This document shows positions 8,830 to 17,735 of a stretch of DNA of 64,000 nt, in pieces. Location of the stretch: assembly GCF_003991425.1 (NCBI RefSeq), contig NZ_CP034346.1, positions 2,951,501 to 3,015,500 of the forward strand, read 5' to 3'. The position numbers and the translations under genes were made by a program. Each line of letters begins with the position of its first letter. The stretch's first letter is position 1. The notes under the pieces are model-generated. The model was not told the DNA's origin. It made no database searches and saw only the letters and a program-made list of their open reading frames with translations. Source of the stretch: Paenibacillus lutimineralis (GTDB lineage Bacteria > Bacillota > Bacilli > Paenibacillales > Paenibacillaceae).

Positions 8830-9495
8830 ATGAATGAAAGAGAGTTTAAAGATGCGCTTTATCAGGAGTTTGCCCGTATTGGCAAATGTCTTTCTAGTCC
8901 AAAACGATTAGAAATATTAGATATCTTGACACAAGGATCGAAATCAGTAGAAGGGATATCCAAGCTTACTTCGATGTCAGTAGCTAACGTATCGCAACAC
9001 TTACAGACGATGCATCAGGCTAAGTTAGTTGTATCCAAGAAGCTAGGTAACTTTGTTTATTATGAGCTGGCAGATCCAGCTGTCATAAATTTTCTAGACA
9101 CTTTGCATGGACTCTCTGAACAACAATTAATTGAGGTACAACATGTTAAGTATGAATTCCTCGGTCAATTTGCGGATGTAGAGGGAGTATCTATGGAAGA
9201 ACTGCTGAAACGGATGGACTCAGGAGAAGTTACACTTCTCGATGTACGTCCCAAAGATGAATATGAAGCCGCCCATATACCCGGGGCAATTTCGATCCCA
9301 TTTGAAGAATTGGCTGAGCAGCTCGCTTCATTACCAGCAAGCACTAAGATCGTCGCTTATTGCAGAGGTCCTTATTGCTTGATGTCCTTTAGAGCTATTG
9401 AATTGCTAAAAGCCAATGGATACGATGCCGTTAGATTGGATAAAAGCGTTATGGATTGGAATAAATACATTGATAGGGGAGCGGTTGTGTCATGA
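8830..9495 (+). CDS. ArsR-family regulator fused to a rhodanese domain
   Basis: The 221-residue protein has an N-terminal ArsR winged helix (residues about 10-90; SPKRLEILDILTQG, then recognition helix SVANVSQHLQTM) and a C-terminal rhodanese domain (about 120-218; LLDVRPKDEYEAAHIPGA). The rhodanese active-site loop is CRGPYC, with nucleophile Cys178 present, so persulfide transfer or sensing is possible. The usual ArsR metal-binding ELCVCD motif is absent. Fusions of this type are thought to sense sulfur or redox state, not metal. A promoter and dyad operator sit directly upstream, and an MFS transporter and a TlpA-like protein follow. The sensing role is inference. Confidence 0.88.
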   Translation: MNEREFKDALYQEFARIGKCLSSPKRLEILDILTQGSKSVEGISKLTSMSVANVSQHLQTMHQAKLVVSKKLGNFVYYELADPAVINFLDTLHGLSEQQLIEVQHVKYEFLGQFADVEGVSMEELLKRMDSGEVTLLDVRPKDEYEAAHIPGAISIPFEELAEQLASLPASTKIVAYCRGPYCLMSFRAIELLKANGYDAVRLDKSVMDWNKYIDRGAVVS

Positions 9496-9531
9496 AAGTT
9501 GAAATTATATGAATTGTGGAGGAAATAATAT

Positions 9532-10830
9532 ATGTCGTCAGTACAATATACAACGAAACAACAGGAACATCTAACAAGCTATATCCATTCACCCGAAAAT
9601 CAACAAAAATTGTACCGTCGAACACTGGCAACGGTTATTTTCTCTCAAATTTTTGGTGGGGCTGGGCTTGCAGCAGGAATAACTGTGGGTGCTTTATTAG
9701 CTCAAGATATGTTGGGAACAGATAATTTTACTGGCGTCCCAACAGCTTTATTTACTCTGGGATCTGCTGTGGCCGCCTTTCTAGTAGGCCGCTTTTCTCA
9801 AAAATCTGGAAGACGTCTTGGACTTGGTTTAGGTTTTCTCGCAGGCGGGCTTGGAGCGATCGGAGTTGTAATATCTGCTCTTTTAAACAGTATTGTATTA
9901 CTTATGATATCACTTCTTATTTATGGCGCGGGTTCAGCCACAAATTTACAAGCACGTTATGCTGGTACTGACCTAGCTAATTCTAAGCAGCGAGCGACTG
10001 CCGCGAGTATGGCAATGGTATTTACGACATTTGGAGCGGTTGCAGGACCGAACTTGGTAGAGGTGACAGGACAGCTTGCATTTTCTATCGGAGTTCCCCG
10101 CCTGGCAGGTCCGTTTATATTGGCTGCGATCGCCTATTTTTTAGCAGGAATCGTTCTACTCTTGTTCCTTCGTCCCGATCCATTACTAGTGGCAAATGCG
10201 ATTACTGATCTGTCCAGTCATCATACTAATCCTTCTTCTGGTGTAGGAAGAGTAGATAGACAAGTAGGAAAACGCGGAATAATTATTGGAGCTGCAATCA
10301 TGATTTTGACTCAGATTGTGATGGTAGCCATCATGACAATGACTCCTGTTCATATGAAGCATCATGGACACGGATTAAGTGAAGTAGGATTGGTTATTGG
10401 TTTTCATATTGGCTCCATGTATCTTCCATCTCTAATTACAGGGGTTCTGGTTGATAAAGTTGGACGTATGATCATGGCGATCGCTTCGGGTGTTACTTTG
10501 CTTCTTGCAGGTGTGGTCGCTGCTCTGGCACCAGGTGACTCTTTGACCGTCTTAATCGTAGCGCTATCTCTATTAGGATTGGGCTGGAACTTTGGATTAA
10601 TCAGTGGTACGGCACTTATTGTGGATTCAACCTCGCCATCCAATCGAGCTAAAGTTCAAGGATCTGTTGACGTACTGATTGCATTGGCAGGTGCTTCTGG
10701 GGGAGCGTTGTCCGGTATTGTTGTTGCTCAATCTAGCTATGCTTTTCTTTCTTTTGCTGGAAGTATTCTTTCTCTTTTACTAATTCTAATGATGATATGG
10801 TTACAAAGAAAGAATAGATCGATTGGTTAA
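9532..10830 (+). CDS. MFS transporter of the ArsR-rhodanese operon
   Basis: A 432-residue integral membrane protein with about 12 predicted helices in two six-helix halves. Between helices 2 and 3 is the MFS motif-A-like GRFSQKSGRRLGLGLG, and an equivalent DKVGRMIMAIASG lies in the second half. A His-rich loop (MKHHGHG) precedes the latter. The start ATG is preceded by GGAGG. It follows the ArsR-rhodanese gene by 36 bases and is probably cotranscribed, so its substrate may be the compound that relieves ArsR repression. A drug, sulfur-compound or metabolite exporter are all possible. Confidence 0.85.
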   Translation: MSSVQYTTKQQEHLTSYIHSPENQQKLYRRTLATVIFSQIFGGAGLAAGITVGALLAQDMLGTDNFTGVPTALFTLGSAVAAFLVGRFSQKSGRRLGLGLGFLAGGLGAIGVVISALLNSIVLLMISLLIYGAGSATNLQARYAGTDLANSKQRATAASMAMVFTTFGAVAGPNLVEVTGQLAFSIGVPRLAGPFILAAIAYFLAGIVLLLFLRPDPLLVANAITDLSSHHTNPSSGVGRVDRQVGKRGIIIGAAIMILTQIVMVAIMTMTPVHMKHHGHGLSEVGLVIGFHIGSMYLPSLITGVLVDKVGRMIMAIASGVTLLLAGVVAALAPGDSLTVLIVALSLLGLGWNFGLISGTALIVDSTSPSNRAKVQGSVDVLIALAGASGGALSGIVVAQSSYAFLSFAGSILSLLLILMMIWLQRKNRSIG

Positions 10831-10904
10831 AAACTCATGTTTATGATGCTACAAATCATGAAGTCCATCATTGTTGTATAAAGGGGGCGATAGCACTGCC
10901 GAAT

Positions 10905-11891
10905 TTGCAACTTGGTACGTTTGTGCTGAATATTGAACTGTTAATTTATTTGATCTCGGGCATCGTTGGTGTTCTGGCAGTCCGTTTTCGGGAACGGGGA
11001 CGCCCGCAGAAAGAAATGCGCATATCAGAGGCTTGGAATGCGGTCTTTATATGGTTAATCGCTTGGAAGCTAAGCTTATTTCTGTTCGACCTCAAAGGGG
11101 TCATCAAGCACCCGCTTTCTCTAGTCTTCTTTAGCGGAGGGCTGAGAGGTGTTTTACTTGCGTCCATTGCTGCGCTAGCTTATCTATTTCTACGAAACTA
11201 TCGCCGGGCTGGAGGTCGGGAAGCGATTACGGTTGCGGTAACCTGGGGAGCCGGAATGGCAGCCGCTGCGTTCTTCGGTTTCATTGTATTTGATGATGCG
11301 GTCGGCATTGTCGAATATGTGGGACTTGCGGTGGCGGTTACTATACTTGCTTTCCTACTGAGCCCATCGCCCAAAATTGCTTCCCGGTCGCTCGGAATCG
11401 CACTTATCATTGTGATGCTAGGGTATACCGTTCTCAACTCGACGGGTGGCAATAGCGTTCGAATGGATCAAGCTGCTCCTGATTTTGAACTAACTGATTT
11501 GGATGGAAACACGATTCGGTTATCCGACTATCGCGGCAAAACCGTCGTAATGAATTTCTGGGCAACTTGGTGTCGTGTTTGTCAGGCTGAAATGCCTCAC
11601 ATGGAGAAGTTTTATCGCGAACAACAGAACGAGGACGTTGTTGTTCTTTCCATTAATGCAACAAGCCAGGAGAGAAGCAGTGATATTGTGGGGAATTACG
11701 TGGATAAAGAAGGGCTAAGCTTCCCTATCGTGTTGGACAAGAGTGGAGATGTGTTGAAAGAATATAATGTAACCGCGTATCCGACTACTTATATCGTCGA
11801 TCCTTCTGGCAACATCCGAGAGCAGTATTTAGGTGCGGTCAGCTATGAGAGCCTCAAGAAGGCGGCAAAACTGACGGATCAGGGCAACTAA
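10905..11891 (+). CDS. Membrane-anchored TlpA/ResA-type thiol-disulfide oxidoreductase
   Basis: The 328-residue protein has a hydrophobic N-terminal half (about 1-185, several membrane helices including IELLIYLISGIVGVLAV) and a C-terminal thioredoxin-fold domain (about 190-328) starting APDFELTDLDG. The redox motif is WCRVC (Cys223 and Cys226) in NFWATWCRVCQAEMPHMEKF, and the cis-Pro region is AYPTTYIVD. Such proteins reduce disulfides on the outer membrane face, for example in cytochrome c maturation. The membrane half should anchor it and could pass electrons across. The start is uncertain: TTG 10905 lies 17 bases from AAGGGGG, whereas a CTG at 10896 has ideal spacing. It is probably the third gene of the ArsR-rhodanese unit. 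Confidence 0.82.
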   Translation: MQLGTFVLNIELLIYLISGIVGVLAVRFRERGRPQKEMRISEAWNAVFIWLIAWKLSLFLFDLKGVIKHPLSLVFFSGGLRGVLLASIAALAYLFLRNYRRAGGREAITVAVTWGAGMAAAAFFGFIVFDDAVGIVEYVGLAVAVTILAFLLSPSPKIASRSLGIALIIVMLGYTVLNSTGGNSVRMDQAAPDFELTDLDGNTIRLSDYRGKTVVMNFWATWCRVCQAEMPHMEKFYREQQNEDVVVLSINATSQERSSDIVGNYVDKEGLSFPIVLDKSGDVLKEYNVTAYPTTYIVDPSGNIREQYLGAVSYESLKKAAKLTDQGN

Positions 11892-12040
11892 TAAGGCTAC
11901 AGTTCAATAATAACTAGAGTGAGTAAAATTCGATTATAGTAGAACATTCACAGGTTAACCTTTCATTACTTTGATAAGATAAAAGTTCAAATCTGTTGCC
12001 CTTCACTGCAGATGGGCCAAATTATAAGGAAGTGAACATA

Positions 12041-12799
12041 GTGGCGAATGTACCAAGTCGAAAAACAGGGATGCCTATATTCTCGCCAACGATAACTGAT
12101 TTTTGGCAGACGGAATTTTTGAATGGAGACGTTCTATATAGCGATGAAGTCTTTACTATCGCTATCAATCCGGACCTGGACGAGGACCGCCGGATCATGG
12201 TGCTTGAAACCATCGACGGCAGGGTTATGGTGGTCCTGACACCGGCGCTAGCTGAAAAAACAGCCCTCCATAAAAAACAAGGCCTGTCTGAAGAGACTTT
12301 TCGCCAGAAATTAAATGAAGCTGGAGTCTCCCTTCATGGCGCGGATTATTTATTTTATTTCTCGGAAGCCGATAAGAATGTAGTGCTGCAAGAAAACCTG
12401 GAAGGTGAATTACGCCGGTTAACAGGGCATGATCATGCAGTTTTCTCTAATTTCCAATCCTCCGCCTCGGAGCAAGACTTGGACGATGCTTATGTAGAAT
12501 TGGATCACTGGGCGGTGTTCGGTTCTTTTGAGCAGAATCGCCTAGTCAGCGCCGCCAGTATGTATCCTTGGGAGAATTCGAGAATTGCCGACCTCGGCGT
12601 ACTGACTCTGACATCCTTTAGAGGAAAAGGCCACGCCCGCAAAGTAGTGCGTTCAATAAGCAAATATGCCTACGGTCAGGGGTACGAACCCCAGTACCGC
12701 TGCCAACTCGATAATCTGGCTTCTGTATCACTGGCTAAAGCGGCGGGGTTGACGCTGTATGGAAAGTGGGATGTGGTTTCTCCCGACTCCATGAACTGA
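12041..12799 (+). CDS. GNAT family N-acetyltransferase
   Basis: A protein of about 252 residues whose C-terminal half carries a GNAT fold: VFGSFEQNRLVSAASM, the core strand IADLGVLTL, then the acetyl-CoA pyrophosphate loop TSFRGKGHARKVVRS and the last helices with YRCQLDNLASVSLAKAAGL. The N-terminal half (about 1-140) is less typical and may set acceptor specificity. The acceptor is unknown. GTG 12041 is chosen because AAGGA at 12026-12030 is 10 bases upstream; GTG 12032 is an alternative. Confidence 0.8.
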   Translation: MANVPSRKTGMPIFSPTITDFWQTEFLNGDVLYSDEVFTIAINPDLDEDRRIMVLETIDGRVMVVLTPALAEKTALHKKQGLSEETFRQKLNEAGVSLHGADYLFYFSEADKNVVLQENLEGELRRLTGHDHAVFSNFQSSASEQDLDDAYVELDHWAVFGSFEQNRLVSAASMYPWENSRIADLGVLTLTSFRGKGHARKVVRSISKYAYGQGYEPQYRCQLDNLASVSLAKAAGLTLYGKWDVVSPDSMN

Positions 12800-12872
12800 A
12801 GTCCGACTAGAAAGATGTAATGTCCTCAACAGACTGCAACGTGAAAATATCAAATACAAATGAGGTGAGACT

Positions 12873-13391
12873 ATGAAAATTACGGTTGTGGAGCATCATC
12901 CTGAGTGGAAAGAAGCGTATTTAAAGGAAGAGCGTGATATTCAAAATATTCTTCATAGTGAATTAGTGAATAGCTTTCACGTTGGTAGTACCTCGGTTCC
13001 CGGTTTGAAGGCGAAGCCTATTATTGATATCTTGCTTGTAGTTCGTGATATCAACGCTTTGGACCAATATTCCGTCCAATTTGAGCATCTTGGGTATGAA
13101 GTCATGGGAGAGTTCGGTATTCGTGGCAGAAGATATTTCCGTAAAGGGGGAGACAACCGGACGCATCACATTCATGCTTTCCAGTATGATCATATCCAGG
13201 AAATTGAGCGCCATCTCGCCTTCAGAGATTATCTGTGCCATCATCCTGAAATAGCGAAGGAATACGGTGAATTAAAGGATGAATTGGCGAAGAAATATCC
13301 AAATGATATCGAGAGTTATGGGGACGGAAAAGATGATTTTGTGAAGAAAGTAGAAAAACAAGCCTTGATCTGGCATTGGACTCACCGCTAA
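12873..13391 (+). CDS. GrpB/UPF0157 family nucleotidyltransferase-like protein
   Basis: A 172-residue cytoplasmic protein of the GrpB family, related to the nucleotidyltransferase fold. Seen are the N-terminal VVEHHPEWKEAYLKEE, the hallmark HVGSTSVPGLKAKPIIDILLVV (GS...D) and the helix LAFRDYLCHHPEIAKEYGELK. GrpB-type proteins are predicted to transfer nucleotidyl groups, and some are fused to dephospho-CoA kinase; the in vivo reaction is unknown. The ATG lies behind GAGGTGAG with good spacing. Confidence 0.88.
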   Translation: MKITVVEHHPEWKEAYLKEERDIQNILHSELVNSFHVGSTSVPGLKAKPIIDILLVVRDINALDQYSVQFEHLGYEVMGEFGIRGRRYFRKGGDNRTHHIHAFQYDHIQEIERHLAFRDYLCHHPEIAKEYGELKDELAKKYPNDIESYGDGKDDFVKKVEKQALIWHWTHR

Positions 13392-13512
13392 TAGGAGAAT
13401 TCTTGCAGGAAAACGGACAGGTATTAGAGGAATTACTAAAGGAAGTACAGAATAATATTCAGTAGGTGATTCCAAACAGTTCTGTTACTAGACGCTAAGG
13501 AGCGTGCGTGAT

Positions 13513-13926
13513 ATGCAAGAAAATTTATCAAATGAAGAGTCTGCATTGATCATGCAAAGTGTTCAGCATTTCTTACTAAAATTACGAGGAGAGCTTGAAG
13601 ACCCTTCAGATAAGGAGTTCCTCAATCACCAGATTAAAGTTGCTCAATCGGTATTCGAGAAGGTTCTTGATTTACGATTATCAGATGATGGCACGACGAT
13701 AAGTAGTGTTGGGGAAATCCCCGTAAAGGATATGGCTTTCAAAGCCAATTACACATACCATGGCCGAGATAAGAATACTAGAACAGGAAGTATTGTCGTT
13801 CAAGTGAGCCATAAGGCTTATGTGAAGCAAGCGGTTAAAGATCAACTTCACAAAGACCGTGGTTGGGAACCAGGATGGATATTTGTAGGTACGATTCAAC
13901 CCGTAGACAACAATGAAACAAAATGA
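13513..13926 (+). CDS. Conserved-looking hypothetical protein
   Basis: No family is recognised. The protein of about 137 residues has a helical N-terminal third rich in Glu and Gln, then a probable beta-rich region (ISSVGEIPVKDMAFKANYTYHG and TGSIVVQVSHKAYVKQAV), without signal peptide or membrane segment. ATG 13513 is chosen over GTG 13504 because AAGGAG at 13497-13502 is 10 bases from the ATG and one base from the GTG. It stands alone and ends before a terminator shared with the convergent nitroreductase gene. Confidence 0.6.
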   Translation: MQENLSNEESALIMQSVQHFLLKLRGELEDPSDKEFLNHQIKVAQSVFEKVLDLRLSDDGTTISSVGEIPVKDMAFKANYTYHGRDKNTRTGSIVVQVSHKAYVKQAVKDQLHKDRGWEPGWIFVGTIQPVDNNETK

Positions 13927-13983
13927 ATCGTAAGGATAGTCGCTGCAGATCTGTTTAGATTTATACTTTGGGGAAATACAACA

Positions 13984-14014
13984 AAAGCTGGCCAATAGGC
14001 CAGCTTTATTTTTT
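13984..14014. terminator. Terminator between convergent genes
   Basis: AAAGCTGGCC pairs perfectly with GGCCAGCTTT around AATA, followed by ATTTTTT on the plus strand. The minus strand has a shorter T tract, so it may serve both the hypothetical gene on the left and the nitroreductase gene on the right. Confidence 0.9.
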
Positions 14015-14035
14015 ATGCTAGATGGAGATGTGCTA

Positions 14036-14647
14036 CTATTCGATTCTCCCTTCATACACAAGTTCATTCAGCGGGCGGCGGCTGTTAGGGACTTCACGCT
14101 GTTGGACGCCTTCAGGCAGTAAGGATTTATCCCCATGATATCCAAGAGCGATAACGGCATGAATCTCGAAGTGATCTGGGATATTCAACATTTGTCTAGC
14201 TTTATTACGATCAATGCCTCCCATGGCATGAGTGACCATACCAAGCAACGTCGCTTGAATCGCCATCGAAGCCCATGCTGCACCTGCATCGAAAGCATGA
14301 GCGCCATTTGGATCGCCATTGTCTCTTAGTTTATCGGAAGCAACAACAATCAGAACAGGGGCAGTGGACACCCAGGTTAAATTGAATTCATTAATGAATT
14401 GATGGAATACGCTACGCTGCTCCTCCGTTTTAGCGACAACGAAACGCCATGGCTGATCATTAAAAGAAGATGGAGCCCAGTGTGCGGCATCCAACACCGT
14501 ATATAGATCTTGATCGCTTACTTCGCGGGTTGAAAAAGCGCGCGTTGACCAGCGATTCAGAAAGAGAGGGCTGACCGGATACTCGGAGACGCGTGTAGCC
14601 TGCACCTCCGCTGAAATTTCATTGACGATGGTTTGTACATTGCTCAT
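14036..14647 (-). CDS. Nitroreductase family protein
   Basis: The 203-residue protein is an FMN-dependent nitroreductase-fold enzyme. It has the N-terminal RWSTRAFSTREV motif that contacts the FMN phosphate, WAPSSFNDQPWRFVV, AGAAWASMAIQATLLGMVTHAMGG and the C-terminal ALGYHGDKSLLPE. Such enzymes use NAD(P)H to reduce nitro groups, quinones or other electron acceptors in the cytoplasm. GAAGGAGA precedes the ATG. It is monocistronic and convergent with the hypothetical gene on its left. Confidence 0.9.
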   Translation of the reverse strand: MSNVQTIVNEISAEVQATRVSEYPVSPLFLNRWSTRAFSTREVSDQDLYTVLDAAHWAPSSFNDQPWRFVVAKTEEQRSVFHQFINEFNLTWVSTAPVLIVVASDKLRDNGDPNGAHAFDAGAAWASMAIQATLLGMVTHAMGGIDRNKARQMLNIPDHFEIHAVIALGYHGDKSLLPEGVQQREVPNSRRPLNELVYEGRIE

Positions 14648-14830
14648 CTGAATATCTCCTTCCGAAGGTAATTTACTTTTCCAGTATATGTGACTTACTT
14701 AAACTTATCAAATTACTTTTTGAACTGTGGACTCTGAAAAGTAAAAAAATATAGTCCGAAGAAAGTTTCTTCGTATAAAATGAACTTTTACAACCTTAAC
14801 GGCCTCTTATCTATGAAAAGGGGAGTGAGC

Positions 14831-15364
14831 ATGAAGGTAAATCATCTTGTCAAACAAGCCCAAAAAGGCAACAAGGAAGCCTTATTACAACTAATCATGG
14901 CTGATAAGGACGCTTATTATCGTCTTGCCTATACATACATGGGGAACGAGCATGATGCCATGGATGCCATGGAGGATATGATTGTTACCCTGTATGAAAA
15001 AATTGATCAATTGAAAAAAGGGGAGGCCTTCTACAGCTGGAGTAAAACCATTCTCGTTAACCGGTGCAAAACATTGCTTCGTAAAAAGGATCGATTACTT
15101 CCACTAGAGAACGAGACAGAATCACTATTTGCTGCATTAACTGACGATAATCCCTATCGTGATGCAGAGTCCGAGATGAACATGGAGGTATTGCTATCTC
15201 ATCTTAACGCACATCAGCGTGAAGCGATTGAACTTCGTTATGTTCATGACCTTACGTATCAGACGATTGCGGATATAACTGGTGCACCGCTTGGAACAAT
15301 TAAATCGAGAATCTCGCAAGGAATTCAAAAGCTAGAGATTTTGATCGGAGGTGGATCGTTTTGA
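14831..15364 (+). CDS. ECF sigma factor (sigma-70 family)
   Basis: A sigma factor of about 178 residues with region 2 (YRLAYTYMGNEHDAMDAMEDMIVTLYEKI, then FYSWSKTILVNRCKTLLRK) and region 4 (LNAHQREAIELRYVHDLTYQTIADI...PLGTIKSRISQGIQKL). It directs RNA polymerase to stress promoters. ATG 14831 follows AGGGGAG by five bases; GTG 14825 is an alternative. The stop overlaps the start of the membrane anti-sigma gene by four bases, so the two should be translated together. This resembles sigma-V/M/Y-type systems controlled by DUF4179 proteins. Confidence 0.9.
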   Translation: MKVNHLVKQAQKGNKEALLQLIMADKDAYYRLAYTYMGNEHDAMDAMEDMIVTLYEKIDQLKKGEAFYSWSKTILVNRCKTLLRKKDRLLPLENETESLFAALTDDNPYRDAESEMNMEVLLSHLNAHQREAIELRYVHDLTYQTIADITGAPLGTIKSRISQGIQKLEILIGGGSF

Positions 15365-16638
15365 GAACGGTCGATAAGAAATTCGAGGAGTACAAACAGA
15401 ATCAGGTACAAGCTCCGTCAGATCTAGAGGGAAGACTTAGGGATGCATTGCAGCATGCTCCGGTAAAACAAAGAAAAGTAAATAAAACGGTGGTATGGAT
15501 ATCTTCAGTTGTTGCAGCACTTATTCTAATGGTCGGAGCTTATGAGTATCCTGCCCTGGCTTATTATTTCAATAAAGTCAGCTTGAACTCTCTAAGCTTT
15601 GCTGAGGTAATGGAGCAGGGGGTTGGCCAAAGGGTAGACAAAAGCCTAACACTTAATGATGGCACAGTTCTTACCATTAATGGTGTGATTGCAGACGATA
15701 ATGTATTTCGCATGTATTACACGATTGATCGACCTGCAGGTACTGAGTATACTGACGATGATTTTTTACGTTATAGCTTTGATCGAGTGCAAGGGTTCTT
15801 GACCCATTCCAAGTCGCTTGGAGGAGGCGGGTCTCCCGGCGAAGACAAGGGCCAGTTCATAGGAGAAAATGAATTCGAACCTGTAAGTCCATTTACTCGA
15901 GCTTTAACCCTTGTATTTAACGAATGGCTGGACAGTGGGGAGAAGGTATCCTATTCCATCTCCTTCGATTTTGAAGCGAATAAAGCGATGAAGAGTATCG
16001 TTAAAGAAAAACTATCAGAATCCATTGTGGTTGATAAAGGAACGATTCACTATGACTACATTACGGCTTCGCCTACCTCAACTATCGTGAAGGGGCATTA
16101 TGAACTCGAAGAGTATCCGAGATTTTCAGGAGAAACCAAGCTCTATATGAATGGAATAGAAGTTGGAAGGACGAGGGCAGAGGCACATAATCCGGACTTT
16201 TCGCTTCAATTTGATCCGTTTCCTACAGACCATGTTCAGTCCATTGAACTTGTGCTTGAAAATTTTGAAGGATACCATAAAATCAATGAGCCCATCTCGC
16301 TGGCATCACCGTCAGATCGATCTGTTAAAGTGGGTGATGAGAAGTTGTGGATTCGAAGCGTTACTAAAACCAAAACAGGCTATGATATCGTCATTGCCAG
16401 AAAACAGTTTACATTCTTGGAAACGGACAATTTAGCCATCCAGGCGGGGGGTAAAACAGTGCCTGTAGCTTCGATTTCCGAGGAACGTCCTTGGAACTTG
16501 AATAATGGCAATATCTTGTGGGAGCAGACATATTCTTTTAACACGGAGGACAAACCGGAATATCTAATTTGCGATGGATACCAATATATAAAAACCTACA
16601 ATAAGAAAATTTCGATTCCTGTAGATCGTAGAAAATGA
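15361..16638 (+). CDS. DUF4179 anti-sigma factor, single-pass membrane protein
   Basis: A 425-residue protein with a cytoplasmic N-terminal domain (about 1-42) for sigma binding, a single membrane helix (about 45-66; VVWISSVVAALILMVGAYEY) and a large extracytoplasmic region starting with the DUF4179-type sequence after YPALAYYFNKVSLNSL. The TTG start lies in the overlap TTGA with the sigma gene's stop, preceded by GGAGGTGG. By analogy, it holds the ECF sigma factor at the membrane until an envelope signal releases it; the signal is unknown. Confidence 0.85.
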   Translation: MRTVDKKFEEYKQNQVQAPSDLEGRLRDALQHAPVKQRKVNKTVVWISSVVAALILMVGAYEYPALAYYFNKVSLNSLSFAEVMEQGVGQRVDKSLTLNDGTVLTINGVIADDNVFRMYYTIDRPAGTEYTDDDFLRYSFDRVQGFLTHSKSLGGGGSPGEDKGQFIGENEFEPVSPFTRALTLVFNEWLDSGEKVSYSISFDFEANKAMKSIVKEKLSESIVVDKGTIHYDYITASPTSTIVKGHYELEEYPRFSGETKLYMNGIEVGRTRAEAHNPDFSLQFDPFPTDHVQSIELVLENFEGYHKINEPISLASPSDRSVKVGDEKLWIRSVTKTKTGYDIVIARKQFTFLETDNLAIQAGGKTVPVASISEERPWNLNNGNILWEQTYSFNTEDKPEYLICDGYQYIKTYNKKISIPVDRRK

Positions 16639-16777
16639 CATGTATATAGATAAATAAAGATATGAAAATGGTATTTGTGATAGATTGCAAGCTTACGCCG
16701 TATGGCATATGTCTTCGCCCCATTGGTATGCGTTATAATCAAAGCTAACAATCAGAATTAAGCATAGAGGTGTCGGT

Positions 16778-17656
16778 ATGGAAAATAAATTATTCGACCG
16801 CATCAAAGGCGGAATGTATGGTGTGGCTGTAGGGGATGCGCTGGGCGGAACGACGGAGTTTATGAATGCACGAGAGATTGAGGCAATGTACGGATATTTG
16901 ACGGAGATCATCGGTGGTGGGGTATGGCATTTGGAACCCGGGGAAGTGACCGACGATACGATGATGACGCTATGTGTGGCGGAAGGGATTCTTCAGGAAC
17001 CTCGAGAACCGAAGGCGGCGATAGGGCGTCTTTTCCTGGAATGGTATCAGTCGCGGCCCAAGGACATCGGAAACATCATCCGTCAAGCTTTTCAAAAATA
17101 TGAGGGAGACTGGTTCGAAACAGCCTTTATAGCACATATGGATCTGGGGCAAAGCGCTGGGAATGGCTCCCTTATGCGATGCCTGCCTGTAGCACTGGCC
17201 TACAAGGACTTAGTCGATATAGATAGGGTGACGGCTATGCAGTCACGGATGACGCATTATGATCCAAGGTGTGCCGAAATCTGTGTGATGTATAATCGAA
17301 TGGCTCATCATCTTCTGCAGGGGGAGAGTTTAAGAGCCACGATCCTGGCTGAGGTATCCGGAACTGAGTATGAAGACATTCATATAGCGAATCCGGATTG
17401 TCCGCCAAGCGGTTTTATAGTCCATACCTTCCGGTGGGTACTGCATATTTTGCTTCATTCATCAGATTTTGCGGACGTCGTACAGCAGGCAGCCAATCTA
17501 GGGGGAGACTCTGATACGATCGGCGCTATCGCAGGCGGGTTGGCAGGTATCCACTACGGATATGAAGGCATTTCGGCCCGATATGCGGAAGCGATCATAA
17601 TTAAGGAGAGACTGGATCGGGTCATTTCACAGTTATATAGGTTGAAAACGTCATAA
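16778..17656 (+). CDS. ADP-ribosylglycohydrolase family protein
   Basis: The 292-residue protein shows the hallmarks of the DraG/ARH family: GGMYGVAVGDALGGTTEF at the N terminus, the metal-binding VTDDTMMT, and the C-terminal LGGDSDTIGAIAGGLAG that completes the two-Mg2+ site. Members remove ADP-ribose from modified residues or hydrolyse related nucleotides such as ADP-ribosylated arginine. All canonical metal ligands appear intact. The start ATG follows GAGGTG. No ADP-ribosyltransferase is visible nearby, so the substrate is open. Confidence 0.92.
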   Translation: MENKLFDRIKGGMYGVAVGDALGGTTEFMNAREIEAMYGYLTEIIGGGVWHLEPGEVTDDTMMTLCVAEGILQEPREPKAAIGRLFLEWYQSRPKDIGNIIRQAFQKYEGDWFETAFIAHMDLGQSAGNGSLMRCLPVALAYKDLVDIDRVTAMQSRMTHYDPRCAEICVMYNRMAHHLLQGESLRATILAEVSGTEYEDIHIANPDCPPSGFIVHTFRWVLHILLHSSDFADVVQQAANLGGDSDTIGAIAGGLAGIHYGYEGISARYAEAIIIKERLDRVISQLYRLKTS

Positions 17657-17735
17657 CATAGCAAGACCGAGTATCCAATTCACTCCCCATAATTTTGTGA
17701 ATTAGGCAGTTGATAGAGCAGAGAGGGAAGTTAAA

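Noticed and set aside
13404..13466. 20-codon frame (TTG start) before the hypothetical gene at 13513
   Set aside because: Too short, no family, and its start codon is weak.
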